From a virus: a stretch of 53,148 nt of DNA. Shown in pieces: positions 16,140 through 22,435 of this stretch (its first letter is position 1; every line of letters begins with the position of its first letter). A program made the position numbers and the translations under genes. The notes beneath the pieces were generated by a model. That model was not told the DNA's origin. It worked only from the letters and a program-made list of their open reading frames with translations, and did not search any database. The stretch spans positions 1 through 53,148 of the IMG/VR virus record IMGVR_UViG_3300037104_000199; one strand, written 5' to 3'.

Positions 16140-16198
16140 TATTAACTATCTTTCTTTAGACTTTACAAGTAACAGAAATCAAAATGAAAGACGGCTAG
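16140..16198 (+). repeat. Full three-block punctuating element
   Basis: TATTAA, 23 nt, GTAACAG, 9 nt, TGAAAGACGGCTAG. No gene ends here; it is stacked with the next copy. Confidence 0.88.
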
Positions 16199-16320
16199 GC
16201 GTAATTGAGTCTAAAGACTCCGTGCAAAATTCTTACTACCTAACCCCCGGCAAATCCCTATAACTAATTCCCTAGTATAACTATACCCCAAAAGGGGGCA
16301 AATAATACATGTACATAACT

Positions 16321-16379
16321 TATTAACTACATTTTCTTAGTTACTCTATGTAACAGAATTCAAAATGAAAGACGGTTAG
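16321..16379 (+). repeat. Full three-block punctuating element
   Basis: TATTAA, 23 nt, GTAACAG, 9 nt, TGAAAGACGGTTAG. The TAA stop of the KOW-like gene on the minus strand is inside its right end. Confidence 0.9.
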
Positions 16380-16594
16380 CGTTTTATCTGTAAGTCAGCA
16401 GTATATATGGGTATAGGATTATCATCATTTATTTCAGGCGCGAATTGTACATAAACATATTTCCAATTATTATTACCACCAGATACACCTGTAAGAGTCC
16501 CTATACTACTAGGTACTAATTCACCCCCATAATTACTACCAATCCTATCTAGGATATTTACATCTTCCTTTATTCTTACAGTACCACCTATCAT
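16376..16594 (-). CDS. KOW/SH3-like small barrel protein 1
   Basis: 72 residues, start at the ATG behind AGGAGAAAGTCATA and overlapping the stop of the upstream paralogue (TAATG). Pattern: GGTVRIKED near the N-terminus, IGTLTGV in the middle, YVYVQF strand, DLQIKR end. The alternation of short strands with G-x-V/I-x-V/I-K and IGT turns resembles small SH3/KOW barrels. Last gene of its unit; its stop codon lies in the punctuating repeat. Function unknown. Confidence 0.75.
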   Translation of the reverse strand: MIGGTVRIKEDVNILDRIGSNYGGELVPSSIGTLTGVSGGNNNWKYVYVQFAPEINDDNPIPIYTADLQIKR

Positions 16595-16791
16595 TATGAC
16601 TTTCTCCTCATAACTTTTGCGCCCGAAAAAGAAATACAATAACAAGCGTTATCATGATCCATTCTTGCTTCAAATCCACAAGATATACCTACCATCATAA
16701 CTGTACCTACTTTATTTGCGGGGCAAGATTCATGAACACTAATAGTAGTAGTAATAATCCTATCACCAACTCTAAGCTAAGAAGGACGCAT
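16594..16791 (-). pseudogene. KOW-like paralogue with nonsense codon at codon 5
   Basis: The minus strand reads M-R-P-S-stop-L-R-V-G-D-R-I-I-T-T and continues for about 60 codons to a stop that overlaps the next ATG. Paralogues at 18017 and 19211 begin MRPSDL and MRPSEL and end FSGAKV, as this one does, so only the TAG at 16777-16779 interrupts it. No alternative start with a ribosome-binding site is visible. Either a recent nonsense mutation, or translation enters from the upstream gene, whose stop (GCT TAG AGT) sits one frame away and could be passed by a +1 slip. Confidence 0.7.
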
Positions 16792-16987
16792 TATTATCCA
16801 CCTTATACTGTAGTAACCTAAGATAGATATAATCAGTAATTTCGGGCGCAAATTTCACACCAGCATAATGATATACAGGATTAGGGTCCCTTCTAATAAT
16901 AGTTTCAATTATACCTATAGTACCTCTCATTGAAGTTACCTCATACGTATCTTTAACTCTAACAGTCATGCCAATTTCAGGGCGCAT
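16772..16987 (-). CDS. KOW/SH3-like small barrel protein 2 (RPEIGM type)
   Basis: 71 residues beginning MRPEIGMTVRVKD, with GTIGIIET and a YAGVKFAPE strand. The start overlaps the stop of the upstream paralogue (TAATG) and AGGAGT precedes it. The C-terminal dozen residues overlap the interrupted paralogue downstream in another frame. Confidence 0.75.
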   Translation of the reverse strand: MRPEIGMTVRVKDTYEVTSMRGTIGIIETIIRRDPNPVYHYAGVKFAPEITDYIYLRLLQYKVDNNASFLA

Positions 16988-17208
16988 TATTTACTCCTAA
17001 GTACTTGAAAGTCATATGAAGAGAAACACCATCTATAGAGATATGCACTTCCTACAGGTTCCTCAAAAGTCGCCGCAAGAAAGTGTGGTCGTATTCCCCA
17101 ACCACCAATATTACAAGGTATCTCACTAACAGTACCTATACGCCCTCGAAGAAAATCCTTAGAATAAGTATCTTTGATTCTTATCTTGTCCCCAATTTTG
17201 ATTTCCAT
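16987..17208 (-). CDS. KOW/SH3-like small barrel protein 3 (IGDK type)
   Basis: 73 residues from the ATG after GGAGGGACAA; the longer in-frame extension upstream comes from a simple repeat and lacks a ribosome-binding site. Pattern IGDKIRIKDTY, RIGTVSEI. First of a three-gene block (IGD, RPEIGM, RPS) seen three times in the array. Confidence 0.75.
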   Translation of the reverse strand: MEIKIGDKIRIKDTYSKDFLRGRIGTVSEIPCNIGGWGIRPHFLAATFEEPVGSAYLYRWCFSSYDFQVLRSK

Positions 17209-17240
17209 TTGTCCCTCCTGACTACCAATGTAAAGAATCT

Positions 17241-17276
17241 TTGACATTAAGTAAAGTAAACTTGACATTAAGTAAA
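17241..17276 (+). repeat. Two tandem 21-bp repeats
   Basis: TTGACATTAAGTAAA at 17241-17255 and again at 17262-17276, upstream of the IGDK-type gene. They could be regulator sites; no promoter can be made from them. Confidence 0.6.
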
Positions 17277-17426
17277 TTAAGCTCGACAACTACCTTAATG
17301 ACCTAAAAAGGTTAGATACTAACAAATGTATTTACTCTCTATGTGTTTTCTCTTATATAGAATATGTACATCTTTGTTGCCCCCTTTTCTAGAAACTCTA
17401 TAGAACACTTAGTAGAGAAACCCTTG

Positions 17427-17633
17427 CTACTCTTCAGAAGGGGTATTCTCCTTTAGTAAGAGTAATTCCGATGGGTCGAAGATACCACGCGTTCCATCGG
17501 AATCAAATCTAATACTATAGAATGAAGTACTACTAGATGTAATTGTACCAATACCCTTAGCAACATAATAAGAGAAGTATATGCCCTCCTTTACTTTCAC
17601 TTTCCTACCTAGATACTTATCATTAGGTTTCAT
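17427..17633 (-). CDS. KOW/SH3-like small barrel protein 4
   Basis: 68 residues (GRKVKVKEGI, KGIGTIT, SIRFDSDG) with an AAGGAG ribosome-binding site. More divergent than its neighbours and with a glutamate-rich tail. First gene after the punctuating element at 17706-17764; 218 bp of non-coding sequence separates it from the next paralogue. Confidence 0.72.
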   Translation of the reverse strand: MKPNDKYLGRKVKVKEGIYFSYYVAKGIGTITSSSTSFYSIRFDSDGTRGIFDPSELLLLKENTPSEE

Positions 17634-17705
17634 TTAGTTACACTCCTTACTATTACCTGTAATATTGATGCCCCAAAAATGGGCAAGTATTACTTACCTA
17701 TATCT

Positions 17706-17764
17706 TATTAACTGTATTTCTTTACTAGACTTAAGTAACAGAGCATTTATTGAAAGACGATTAA
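17706..17764 (+). repeat. Full three-block punctuating element
   Basis: TATTAA, 23 nt, GTAACAG, 9 nt, TGAAAGACGATTAA. Overlaps the stop codon of the KOW-like gene at 17761. A GCCC/GGGGC hairpin lies just left of it. Confidence 0.9.
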
Positions 17765-17991
17765 TGCTTTATTTGTAAATCATGTACAAATACAGCGATA
17801 TTATTATGAGGTAGGTCACTAAATTTTACATATATAACAGGAGCCCTGCTATGGTTAGTATACATACTAGGGCATCTTACAATAGTGCCTATGGACCCAT
17901 TATACAGTGGACACACACCTATACGTTCTCTGATAAGTACGCCCTCTTTTATCCTTACTGTATCCCCTACTCTTAATTCACTGTATTTCAT
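17761..17991 (-). CDS. KOW/SH3-like small barrel protein 5
   Basis: 76 residues; of two adjacent ATGs the second was chosen because AAGGAG is only one base from the first. Pattern RVGDTVRIKEG, GSIGTIV, VIYVKF, DLQIKH, closest to protein 1 at its C-terminus. Its stop lies in the punctuating element. Confidence 0.75.
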   Translation of the reverse strand: MKYSELRVGDTVRIKEGVLIRERIGVCPLYNGSIGTIVRCPSMYTNHSRAPVIYVKFSDLPHNNIAVFVHDLQIKH

Positions 17992-18016
17992 CATGCTCCT
18001 TCGCAGGTATTACTAT

Positions 18017-18238
18017 TTACCTCTTTCTGACTTTTGCGCCCGAAAATTCCACACAAGTAGGACTAGAACCAGTGTTTAGACTATCAAAAGTAGCATCAAA
18101 TAAAGTCCACCTGCCACTTCTACAAGGAACATACATAACAGTACCAATAGAGCCTATAGGTACAGTCTCTAAAGTAATGTAGGGAAGTCTTTTAGTAGTG
18201 ATAATAGTATCATCTACATTTAGATCACTTGGACGCAT
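18017..18238 (-). CDS. KOW/SH3-like small barrel protein 6 (RPSDL/GAK type)
   Basis: 73 residues beginning MRPSDLNVDDTIITT, middle GSIGTVMYV, end FSGAKVRKR. The start is inside the 3' end of protein 7. One of three members of this subtype. Confidence 0.75.
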   Translation of the reverse strand: MRPSDLNVDDTIITTKRLPYITLETVPIGSIGTVMYVPCRSGRWTLFDATFDSLNTGSSPTCVEFSGAKVRKR

Positions 18239-18461
18239 TTGTTGCCCCATTTCTTTGAACTTGTAATTCTCTAGCATTAAAAGTCTTACTATCAGTATAC
18301 CCAGCCAGTAGAACACTAATAGGGTTTGACATCCAATAGTCACTACTAATCTCAGTAATCTTACCCAAGAGTCCTACCACTAAGCTAGTGTCTGTGTACA
18401 GACCACTACTGCTATGTATACAGGGCTTTACTCTCACCCTCATTCCTACCTCTGGAACCAT
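18225..18461 (-). CDS. KOW/SH3-like small barrel protein 7 (VPEVGM type)
   Basis: 78 residues beginning MVPEVGMRVRVKPC with AGGAGG upstream. Closely related to protein 13 (MVPKVGMSVRLKKC, same length and order of strands), indicating recent duplication. First gene after the element at 18508-18566. Confidence 0.76.
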   Translation of the reverse strand: MVPEVGMRVRVKPCIHSSSGLYTDTSLVVGLLGKITEISSDYWMSNPISVLLAGYTDSKTFNARELQVQRNGATNASK

Positions 18462-18507
18462 TGTAACCTCCTGTAATTATTGCGCCCTAATTAGTATACC
18501 TATAAAC

Positions 18508-18566
18508 TATTAACTGTAAATTCTCAGTGTTGTTAAGTAACAGAACCTATTCTGAAACACGACTAG
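18508..18566 (+). repeat. Full three-block punctuating element, slightly diverged
   Basis: TATTAA, 23 nt, GTAACAG, 9 nt, TGAAACACGACTAG. Here the KOW-like gene at 18547 reads into the element before its stop. Confidence 0.85.
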
Positions 18567-18753
18567 GCTTGAAAACTAGATGACGCTTAAAGTGTACATA
18601 CATTTTACCATCAGGTTTTTTTAGGTAGACTAAGTTAGAACCTGGGGCAGAACCAAAAGACTCTATTACACCTTCTGTATTTATAGGGCAGTAGCTTTCA
18701 TTATAACCTAGACCACCTTTTACTTTTACCCTATCCCCAATCCTTGGTTCCAT
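18547..18753 (-). CDS. KOW/SH3-like small barrel protein 8 (IGDRVKVK type)
   Basis: 68 residues: IGDRVKVKGG, TEGVIESF, VYLKKPDG. Start directly after the stop of protein 9. Its last eight codons run through the punctuating element, in contrast to proteins 1 and 5 which stop at its edge. Confidence 0.75.
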   Translation of the reverse strand: MEPRIGDRVKVKGGLGYNESYCPINTEGVIESFGSAPGSNLVYLKKPDGKMYVHFKRHLVFKPSRVSE

Positions 18754-18981
18754 TTAACTTCCCCGCAATCTTTCTAGGCTATCTGCCCTAAGATCAATCA
18801 TTTCCGAATAACCTTCGGATTGAATCCAGTAGAATACTGTAGAGTCCTGCCTCGTGTGTTCATGACCAAGCTTCTCTTTACAGTTTTGTACTATTACACC
18901 TTTAGTATGTGCTTCTAATTGGGGGTACCTACCATACAGAGTATGCTTATTTCTTACTATTGTTCCATTAGGAATTATCAT
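18754..18981 (-). CDS. Divergent KOW-like small protein 9
   Basis: 75 residues beginning MIIPNGTIVRNKHTLYG with a later TKGVIVQN; length and position match the array, but the sequence is the most divergent and it could be unrelated. Start overlaps the upstream stop (ATGA). Confidence 0.65.
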   Translation of the reverse strand: MIIPNGTIVRNKHTLYGRYPQLEAHTKGVIVQNCKEKLGHEHTRQDSTVFYWIQSEGYSEMIDLRADSLERLRGS

Positions 18982-19214
18982 CTTTGGTGCCCCCTAAATT
19001 GTAGTTCTTTTGCGCAATAATAACCAGATAATCCATTATTATCCCAAGTTACTCTAATAGGCCATTGCCTATGCCAAGGATACTCAAAACCTGGGGAAGT
19101 GTAATCTACTAGAAATCCAGTAATAGTACCTATACTACCTACTACACATTTTCTATAAGGTCTTAATTTATTAGGATAAGAAAGCCTTACCTTCATACCT
19201 AATTCGGGTGTCAT
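18978..19214 (-). CDS. KOW/SH3-like small barrel protein 10 (TPELGM type)
   Basis: 78 residues: MTPELGMKVRLSY, GSIGTITGF, IRVTWDN, KELQFRG. Overlaps protein 11 by four bases. Confidence 0.76.
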   Translation of the reverse strand: MTPELGMKVRLSYPNKLRPYRKCVVGSIGTITGFLVDYTSPGFEYPWHRQWPIRVTWDNNGLSGYYCAKELQFRGHQR

Positions 19215-19426
19215 TTAGCTCTCTTAACTTTTGCGCCACTAAAGAATACACAAGAGTTCATTTTAGAAAAATCCGTCATAGCTTGAAAACAACCATTTCT
19301 ATCAGAACAACAATTACAGGTTACTAGGGAATCAACTGTACCTTCCATACCCACAGGAACTGAGTTAAATACAGACGCTCCTGTAGTTATAATTCTATCG
19401 CCATCTTTTAGTTCAGAAGGACGCAT
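19211..19426 (-). CDS. KOW/SH3-like small barrel protein 11 (RPSEL/GAK type)
   Basis: 71 residues beginning MRPSELKDGDRIITT and ending FSGAKVKRAK. A central CNCCSDRNGC cluster is unique to this copy. TAATG coupling to protein 12. Confidence 0.75.
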   Translation of the reverse strand: MRPSELKDGDRIITTGASVFNSVPVGMEGTVDSLVTCNCCSDRNGCFQAMTDFSKMNSCVFFSGAKVKRAK

Positions 19427-19662
19427 TACTTACACCTTTTCTTAATCTGAAGTCTCCATTGATAAACGCTATCAACTACACCATTATCAAACTGTACAGT
19501 ACATAGGAAATTTCCTACAGTAGTTTCATTAAGCCTCTCAGTATAGGATTCAGTTGGAACAACAGTTCCTTCAGTAAATTTGGGGATTCTACAATACTCA
19601 TTATCTGAGTATCTAGTCTTTATTCTTACTCTGGTACCTACTGGAATTGTATTCTTAGACAT
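19426..19662 (-). CDS. KOW/SH3-like small barrel protein 12
   Basis: 78 residues from MSKNTIPVGTRVRIK; another in-frame ATG lies 24 bases upstream. Neither has a strong ribosome-binding site and translation probably depends on coupling to protein 13, which it overlaps. Pattern VGTRVRIK, TEGTVVP, CTVQFDNG, RLQIKK. Confidence 0.72.
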   Translation of the reverse strand: MSKNTIPVGTRVRIKTRYSDNEYCRIPKFTEGTVVPTESYTERLNETTVGNFLCTVQFDNGVVDSVYQWRLQIKKRCK

Positions 19663-19873
19663 TTTCGCGCCGAAATTGTAATTCATCTAAACGAAAGCCC
19701 TTAATGTCGAAGAAACCTTCTAATTGCACACTTATACCCTCGCTGTTAAAGTAGTAATCTAAACTAGAAATAACCCCCACTAATCCAATAGATAGACTGT
19801 GATCAGCATAGCGACCATCAACGCTATGAGTACATTTCTTAAGTCTAACACTCATACCAACTTTTGGTACCAT
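19655..19873 (-). CDS. KOW/SH3-like small barrel protein 13 (VPKVGM type)
   Basis: 72 residues from the ATG after AGAGAGGTTGATT. Near twin of protein 7. Pattern VGMSVRLKKC, GLVGVISS, ISVQLEG, DELQFRR. Confidence 0.76.
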   Translation of the reverse strand: MVPKVGMSVRLKKCTHSVDGRYADHSLSIGLVGVISSLDYYFNSEGISVQLEGFFDIKGFRLDELQFRRENV

Positions 19874-19875
19874 AA

Positions 19876-20103
19876 TCAACCTCTCTTTATCCAAAGGAAT
19901 TTCTTCTCTACACACTGCCCCCTAAATCCTTCTGGGACCCCATCAAAATGAATATACAAACCTTTTCCGAATACATGTCTTGGGTCACTAAGAGGGTTTA
20001 TACTGAAGGGGCATTGTAAACTTACAATATCCCCTTCAGTACCAGCCTTATAGGTGAATAAATCCTCTTTAAGTTTTACCCTATCACCTAGGTTAATGGT
20101 CAT
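19876..20103 (-). CDS. KOW/SH3-like small barrel protein 14 (LGDRVKLK type)
   Basis: 75 residues from MTINLGDRVKLKED; a longer frame to 20289 runs antiparallel through the next gene and is rejected. Pattern LGDRVKLK, GTEGDIVSL, YIHFDG, FLWIKRG. Start sits directly at the stop of the upstream gene. Confidence 0.76.
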   Translation of the reverse strand: MTINLGDRVKLKEDLFTYKAGTEGDIVSLQCPFSINPLSDPRHVFGKGLYIHFDGVPEGFRGQCVEKKFLWIKRG

Positions 20104-20104
20104 T

Positions 20105-20437
20105 TTAGTAAATGTCCGGGGTAATGTCCTTAGGGCCAAGAGTAACCTTAATGCCACCCATATCGTCCTCATAATCCTCTTCGTCGCCTTCACTAAAATC
20201 AACAAATTCCTTGTAACCAAATCCCTGAGCAGTAATAGTATCGCGAAGACCAAACTCAATCTTAGTTCGGGTACCCAAAACCTCTCCATCAGCTTCTACA
20301 AGGTAGTACGCAACCTTACTTAGAATAAACTGCTCCATTGGAATCTTAGAAGTTACGATGTTATCTCTAACATACTCATCGACCATCTCAAAAACCATCG
20401 GGGGAAAAGTAACCGTAATACGAACCATCTTAGACAT
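20105..20437 (-). CDS. Unknown protein, possibly ribbon-helix-helix-like N-terminus
   Basis: 110 residues, not KOW-like. The N-terminus (MVRITVTFPPMVFEMVDEYV) has the strand-then-helix look of ribbon-helix-helix DNA-binding proteins, which could make it a regulator of the array. The C-terminus is very acidic (SEGDEEDYEDD). The RHH resemblance is visual only. Confidence 0.6.
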   Translation of the reverse strand: MSKMVRITVTFPPMVFEMVDEYVRDNIVTSKIPMEQFILSKVAYYLVEADGEVLGTRTKIEFGLRDTITAQGFGYKEFVDFSEGDEEDYEDDMGGIKVTLGPKDITPDIY

Positions 20438-20438
20438 T

Positions 20439-20861
20439 TTATTGCTCCTTTCTATACATTTTTAGCATTTCAGTAATAAAACTACTATACATATCTTCTT
20501 GCCACTTTGGAAACTCGGCATCCTCAGTAAAGCACTCTTTTACACTGCTATAGAAACAATCAAAAACCTCTATACTGTAGTTAGCATAATTCTCATACTC
20601 AGTAGCCAACTTTCGCATCCAAGGTCGCCACCTATATTTGAGAATAATATCCGTTGAATGGTAGTATTTCCTATGGCAAGATTGGCAAGAGGTTGTTCCA
20701 TACTTGCCCCACAAATCATGGTAGTTGAATAGGCACCTAACTGGCTGCAAGAAACTGTACACTCTATACACTATCTTGGGCAGTTCATAACCCTGCATAA
20801 AATAATATAGCCCCTTTCCCCGCCTAGTAGCTGTACATTTCTTTAGAAAATGGGGCATCAT
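20439..20861 (-). CDS. Unknown basic, aromatic-rich protein
   Basis: 140 residues with many Tyr/Trp/Arg and a CQSCH motif. AGGAGG upstream. First gene after the punctuating element at 20892-20950. No domain is recognised. Confidence 0.65.
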   Translation of the reverse strand: MMPHFLKKCTATRRGKGLYYFMQGYELPKIVYRVYSFLQPVRCLFNYHDLWGKYGTTSCQSCHRKYYHSTDIILKYRWRPWMRKLATEYENYANYSIEVFDCFYSSVKECFTEDAEFPKWQEDMYSSFITEMLKMYRKEQ

Positions 20862-20891
20862 AAGTCCTCCTATATATAGCTACCTATAAAC

Positions 20892-20950
20892 TATTAATTA
20901 ATTTTCTTAGACTGTTTTATGTAACAGCATCAACTATGAAAGACGGTTAC
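20892..20950 (+). repeat. Full three-block punctuating element
   Basis: TATTAA, 23 nt, GTAACAG, 9 nt, TGAAAGACGGTTAC. It lies 27 bp past the stop of the gene at 20978. Confidence 0.9.
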
Positions 20951-20977
20951 GCTGGAGCATACTTAAATGGCTGCCAC

Positions 20978-21205
20978 CTATTCCCCGCCTTCCTTATCTT
21001 GTAGAATCCAATTTACTTTTGACTTATTTAGGATGTTTTCTTGCTGATTTCTTTGAGCCCACAAAAAGTGCTCATCACAATACAGTACTGACCATACACC
21101 TATCTGCATATTGTGCAGAACTACTACATGTGTAGCATCCCTAGAACACTTGTTCTGTAATTCCCAAGACTCTGTAACATACAGATCACATTGAGGAATA
21201 GCCAC
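20978..21205 (-). CDS. Small protein with scattered Cys/His
   Basis: 75 residues from a GTG overlapping the stop of the KOW-like gene upstream (TAGTG). CDLY, CSRD and CDEH could bind a metal. Not KOW-like; unknown. Confidence 0.65.
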   Translation of the reverse strand: MAIPQCDLYVTESWELQNKCSRDATHVVVLHNMQIGVWSVLYCDEHFLWAQRNQQENILNKSKVNWILQDKEGGE

Positions 21206-21414
21206 TACTTCTCACGCAAAAATTGTAAGACTCTGGGGCTGTAATTATAGTGTGCGTCTGGGTAATCATCCCATAAAACAAACCATGTTTGGTCCCCAGC
21301 ATAATTGAAACCAGGCTTTTCTATAATACCTAAAACACCATTCTTACTAGGCTCCGCATAATCATAAGGGTTTGGGGCATTTAATCTAACCCGCATTCCA
21401 ACTTCAGGTTTCAT
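21205..21414 (-). CDS. KOW/SH3-like small barrel protein 15 (KPEVGM type)
   Basis: 69 residues: MKPEVGMRVRLNAP, NGVLGIIEK, WFVLWDD, RVLQFLRE. Its ATG lies at the stop of a truncated relative upstream; GGAGG is at the 3' end of that ORF and serves as ribosome-binding site. Confidence 0.75.
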   Translation of the reverse strand: MKPEVGMRVRLNAPNPYDYAEPSKNGVLGIIEKPGFNYAGDQTWFVLWDDYPDAHYNYSPRVLQFLREK

Positions 21415-21525
21415 TTAGCTCCTCCTACTAAACTGTAAACGGTTTACAAAAACTACAGGATAAAGATGAGAACCTGCTGTGGATTCTCTATCCATCAAAA
21501 CTTTTACTATATAAGTCTCATACAT
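21415..21525 (-). pseudogene. C-terminal remnant of a KOW-like gene
   Basis: A 36-codon ORF (YIVKVLMD..., VFVNRLQFSRR) that matches only the last strands of the family (strand, turn, LQF-basic end). The N-terminal VG..VRVK half is missing and no ribosome-binding site precedes its ATG, so it looks like a 5'-truncated copy or deletion scar at the array's upstream end. Confidence 0.45.
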
Positions 21526-21562
21526 AGGTAAGGTGGAACTAGTTGTAGTTTAGTAGTTTTAT

Positions 21563-21599
21563 CTAGGGCACTATATCAGGAGGTAATATAGTGCCCTAG
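21563..21599. terminator. 14-bp perfect hairpin between ubiquitin-like operon and KOW-like array
   Basis: CTAGGGCACTATAT and its exact complement around a 9-nt loop, ten bases after the last gene of the ubiquitin-like operon. No T-tract, so termination is likely but not certain. Confidence 0.6.
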
Positions 21600-21608
21600 C
21601 GACAAATA

Positions 21609-21794
21609 CTAACTGATTGTACTACGATTAATCTTTGGGGGCGCAATAACTTCAATCTGATTAGCTGCAATATGCACACAGGACTCAATAATAGTCCCTG
21701 TCCAATCACAAGCCTTACAAGTATAAATAGGAGCCTTAAGATAAGACTTCTGGGTAGACCAAGTACCAATGCGAGAAACAACGTGTGTAATCAT
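21609..21794 (-). CDS. Small protein with CxxC
   Basis: 61 residues with CKACDW and a later CVH, a possible zinc site. GGAGATAG precedes the ATG. Last gene of the ubiquitin-like operon. Unknown. Confidence 0.62.
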   Translation of the reverse strand: MITHVVSRIGTWSTQKSYLKAPIYTCKACDWTGTIIESCVHIAANQIEVIAPPKINRSTIS

Positions 21795-21808
21795 CTAACT
21801 ATCTCCAA

Positions 21809-22126
21809 CTAAAAGTGGTGGACCTTTTCAGAATCATCGGGCAATAAAGAGTCTTCCTCATCAAAATCATCAAAATCATCAAATCCTACTGAGTCATAAT
21901 CTTCATCCTCCATTCGATCCTCAGCAGCAAGAGTTAATATTGCGTCCAAAGCTGCTGTATAAAAGGCATCCTTGATATCATCTTCATTATCATTGAGGAA
22001 CTTTTCAGGCTCCTCTAGATTAGAAACAAATTCCTCCCTAACATCAGCCATAGATAACTCAATATGCTTATAGAAGATTTCATATAGCTGATCATAGATC
22101 ACTGGGTCTTTTGGTTTATATGCCAT
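21809..22126 (-). CDS. Acidic protein of unknown function
   Basis: 105 residues; helical first two-thirds and an extremely acidic tail (FDDFDDFDEEDSLLPDD). Its ATG overlaps the stop of a 42-residue ORF (TAATG). Unknown; acidic tails can mimic nucleic acid or serve as binding partners. Confidence 0.65.
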   Translation of the reverse strand: MAYKPKDPVIYDQLYEIFYKHIELSMADVREEFVSNLEEPEKFLNDNEDDIKDAFYTAALDAILTLAAEDRMEDEDYDSVGFDDFDDFDEEDSLLPDDSEKVHHF

Positions 22127-22254
22127 TACATTTCCTCTAATAAGAAAAATTGGTACCCCTTGTGAGAATCAGACTCACCTTTGCTACGGATATAAGCCGT
22201 CATCCAACCATCAGTTAGAACATAAGGGGCACAAAGTAAACTACCAGGTATCAC
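22126..22254 (-). CDS. Small protein, GTG start
   Basis: 42 residues (starts IPGSLLCAPYV after the GTG). It overlaps the upstream gene by 14 bases and the downstream ATG by one, filling an otherwise empty gap in the operon. No ribosome-binding site of note; expression would rely on coupling. Confidence 0.45.
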   Translation of the reverse strand: MIPGSLLCAPYVLTDGWMTAYIRSKGESDSHKGYQFFLLEEM

Positions 22255-22435
22255 TACCTAAATGAGCAACACTCATAACACGATAAACCTTACTGCGCCA
22301 AAGAAGTCTACTAAACTTTTCTTGTCTCCCCCAAGCCTTTGCACAATAATTCTGCATAGCAAGATTACTGAGCATCTTCTGATAGGAGTCAAGCTTCTTA
22401 GTATTACTGCGTAAAGGCTTACTAAGTAGCAACAT
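22241..22435 (-). CDS. Small basic protein downstream of E1-like gene
   Basis: 64 residues, basic and helical. The ATG lies 14 bases inside the end of the E1-like gene. Unknown; it may be an accessory subunit of the cassette. Confidence 0.5.
   Translation of the reverse strand: MLLLSKPLRSNTKKLDSYQKMLSNLAMQNYCAKAWGRQEKFSRLLWRSKVYRVMSVAHLGSDTW

Larger units (their letters stand above)
15894..16349. other. Gene-free stretch of stacked repeat elements
   Basis: No gene. It holds three consecutive copies of the GTAACAG element and two related GCCCC/GGGGC hairpins (near 16100 and 16290). The stretches 16060-16198 and 16240-16379 resemble each other over their length, as if genes between the elements had been lost. 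Confidence 0.6.

Noticed and set aside
19876-20289. Leftward extension giving a hydrophobic 62-residue N-terminus to KOW-like protein 14
   Set aside because: It runs in another frame of the well-supported gene at 20105-20437 and lacks a ribosome-binding site; the ATG at 20103 aligns with the paralogues.
21596-21781. Leucine/arginine-rich minus-strand ORF
   Set aside because: Shifted frame of the CxxC protein at 21609-21794, which has a better start and composition.
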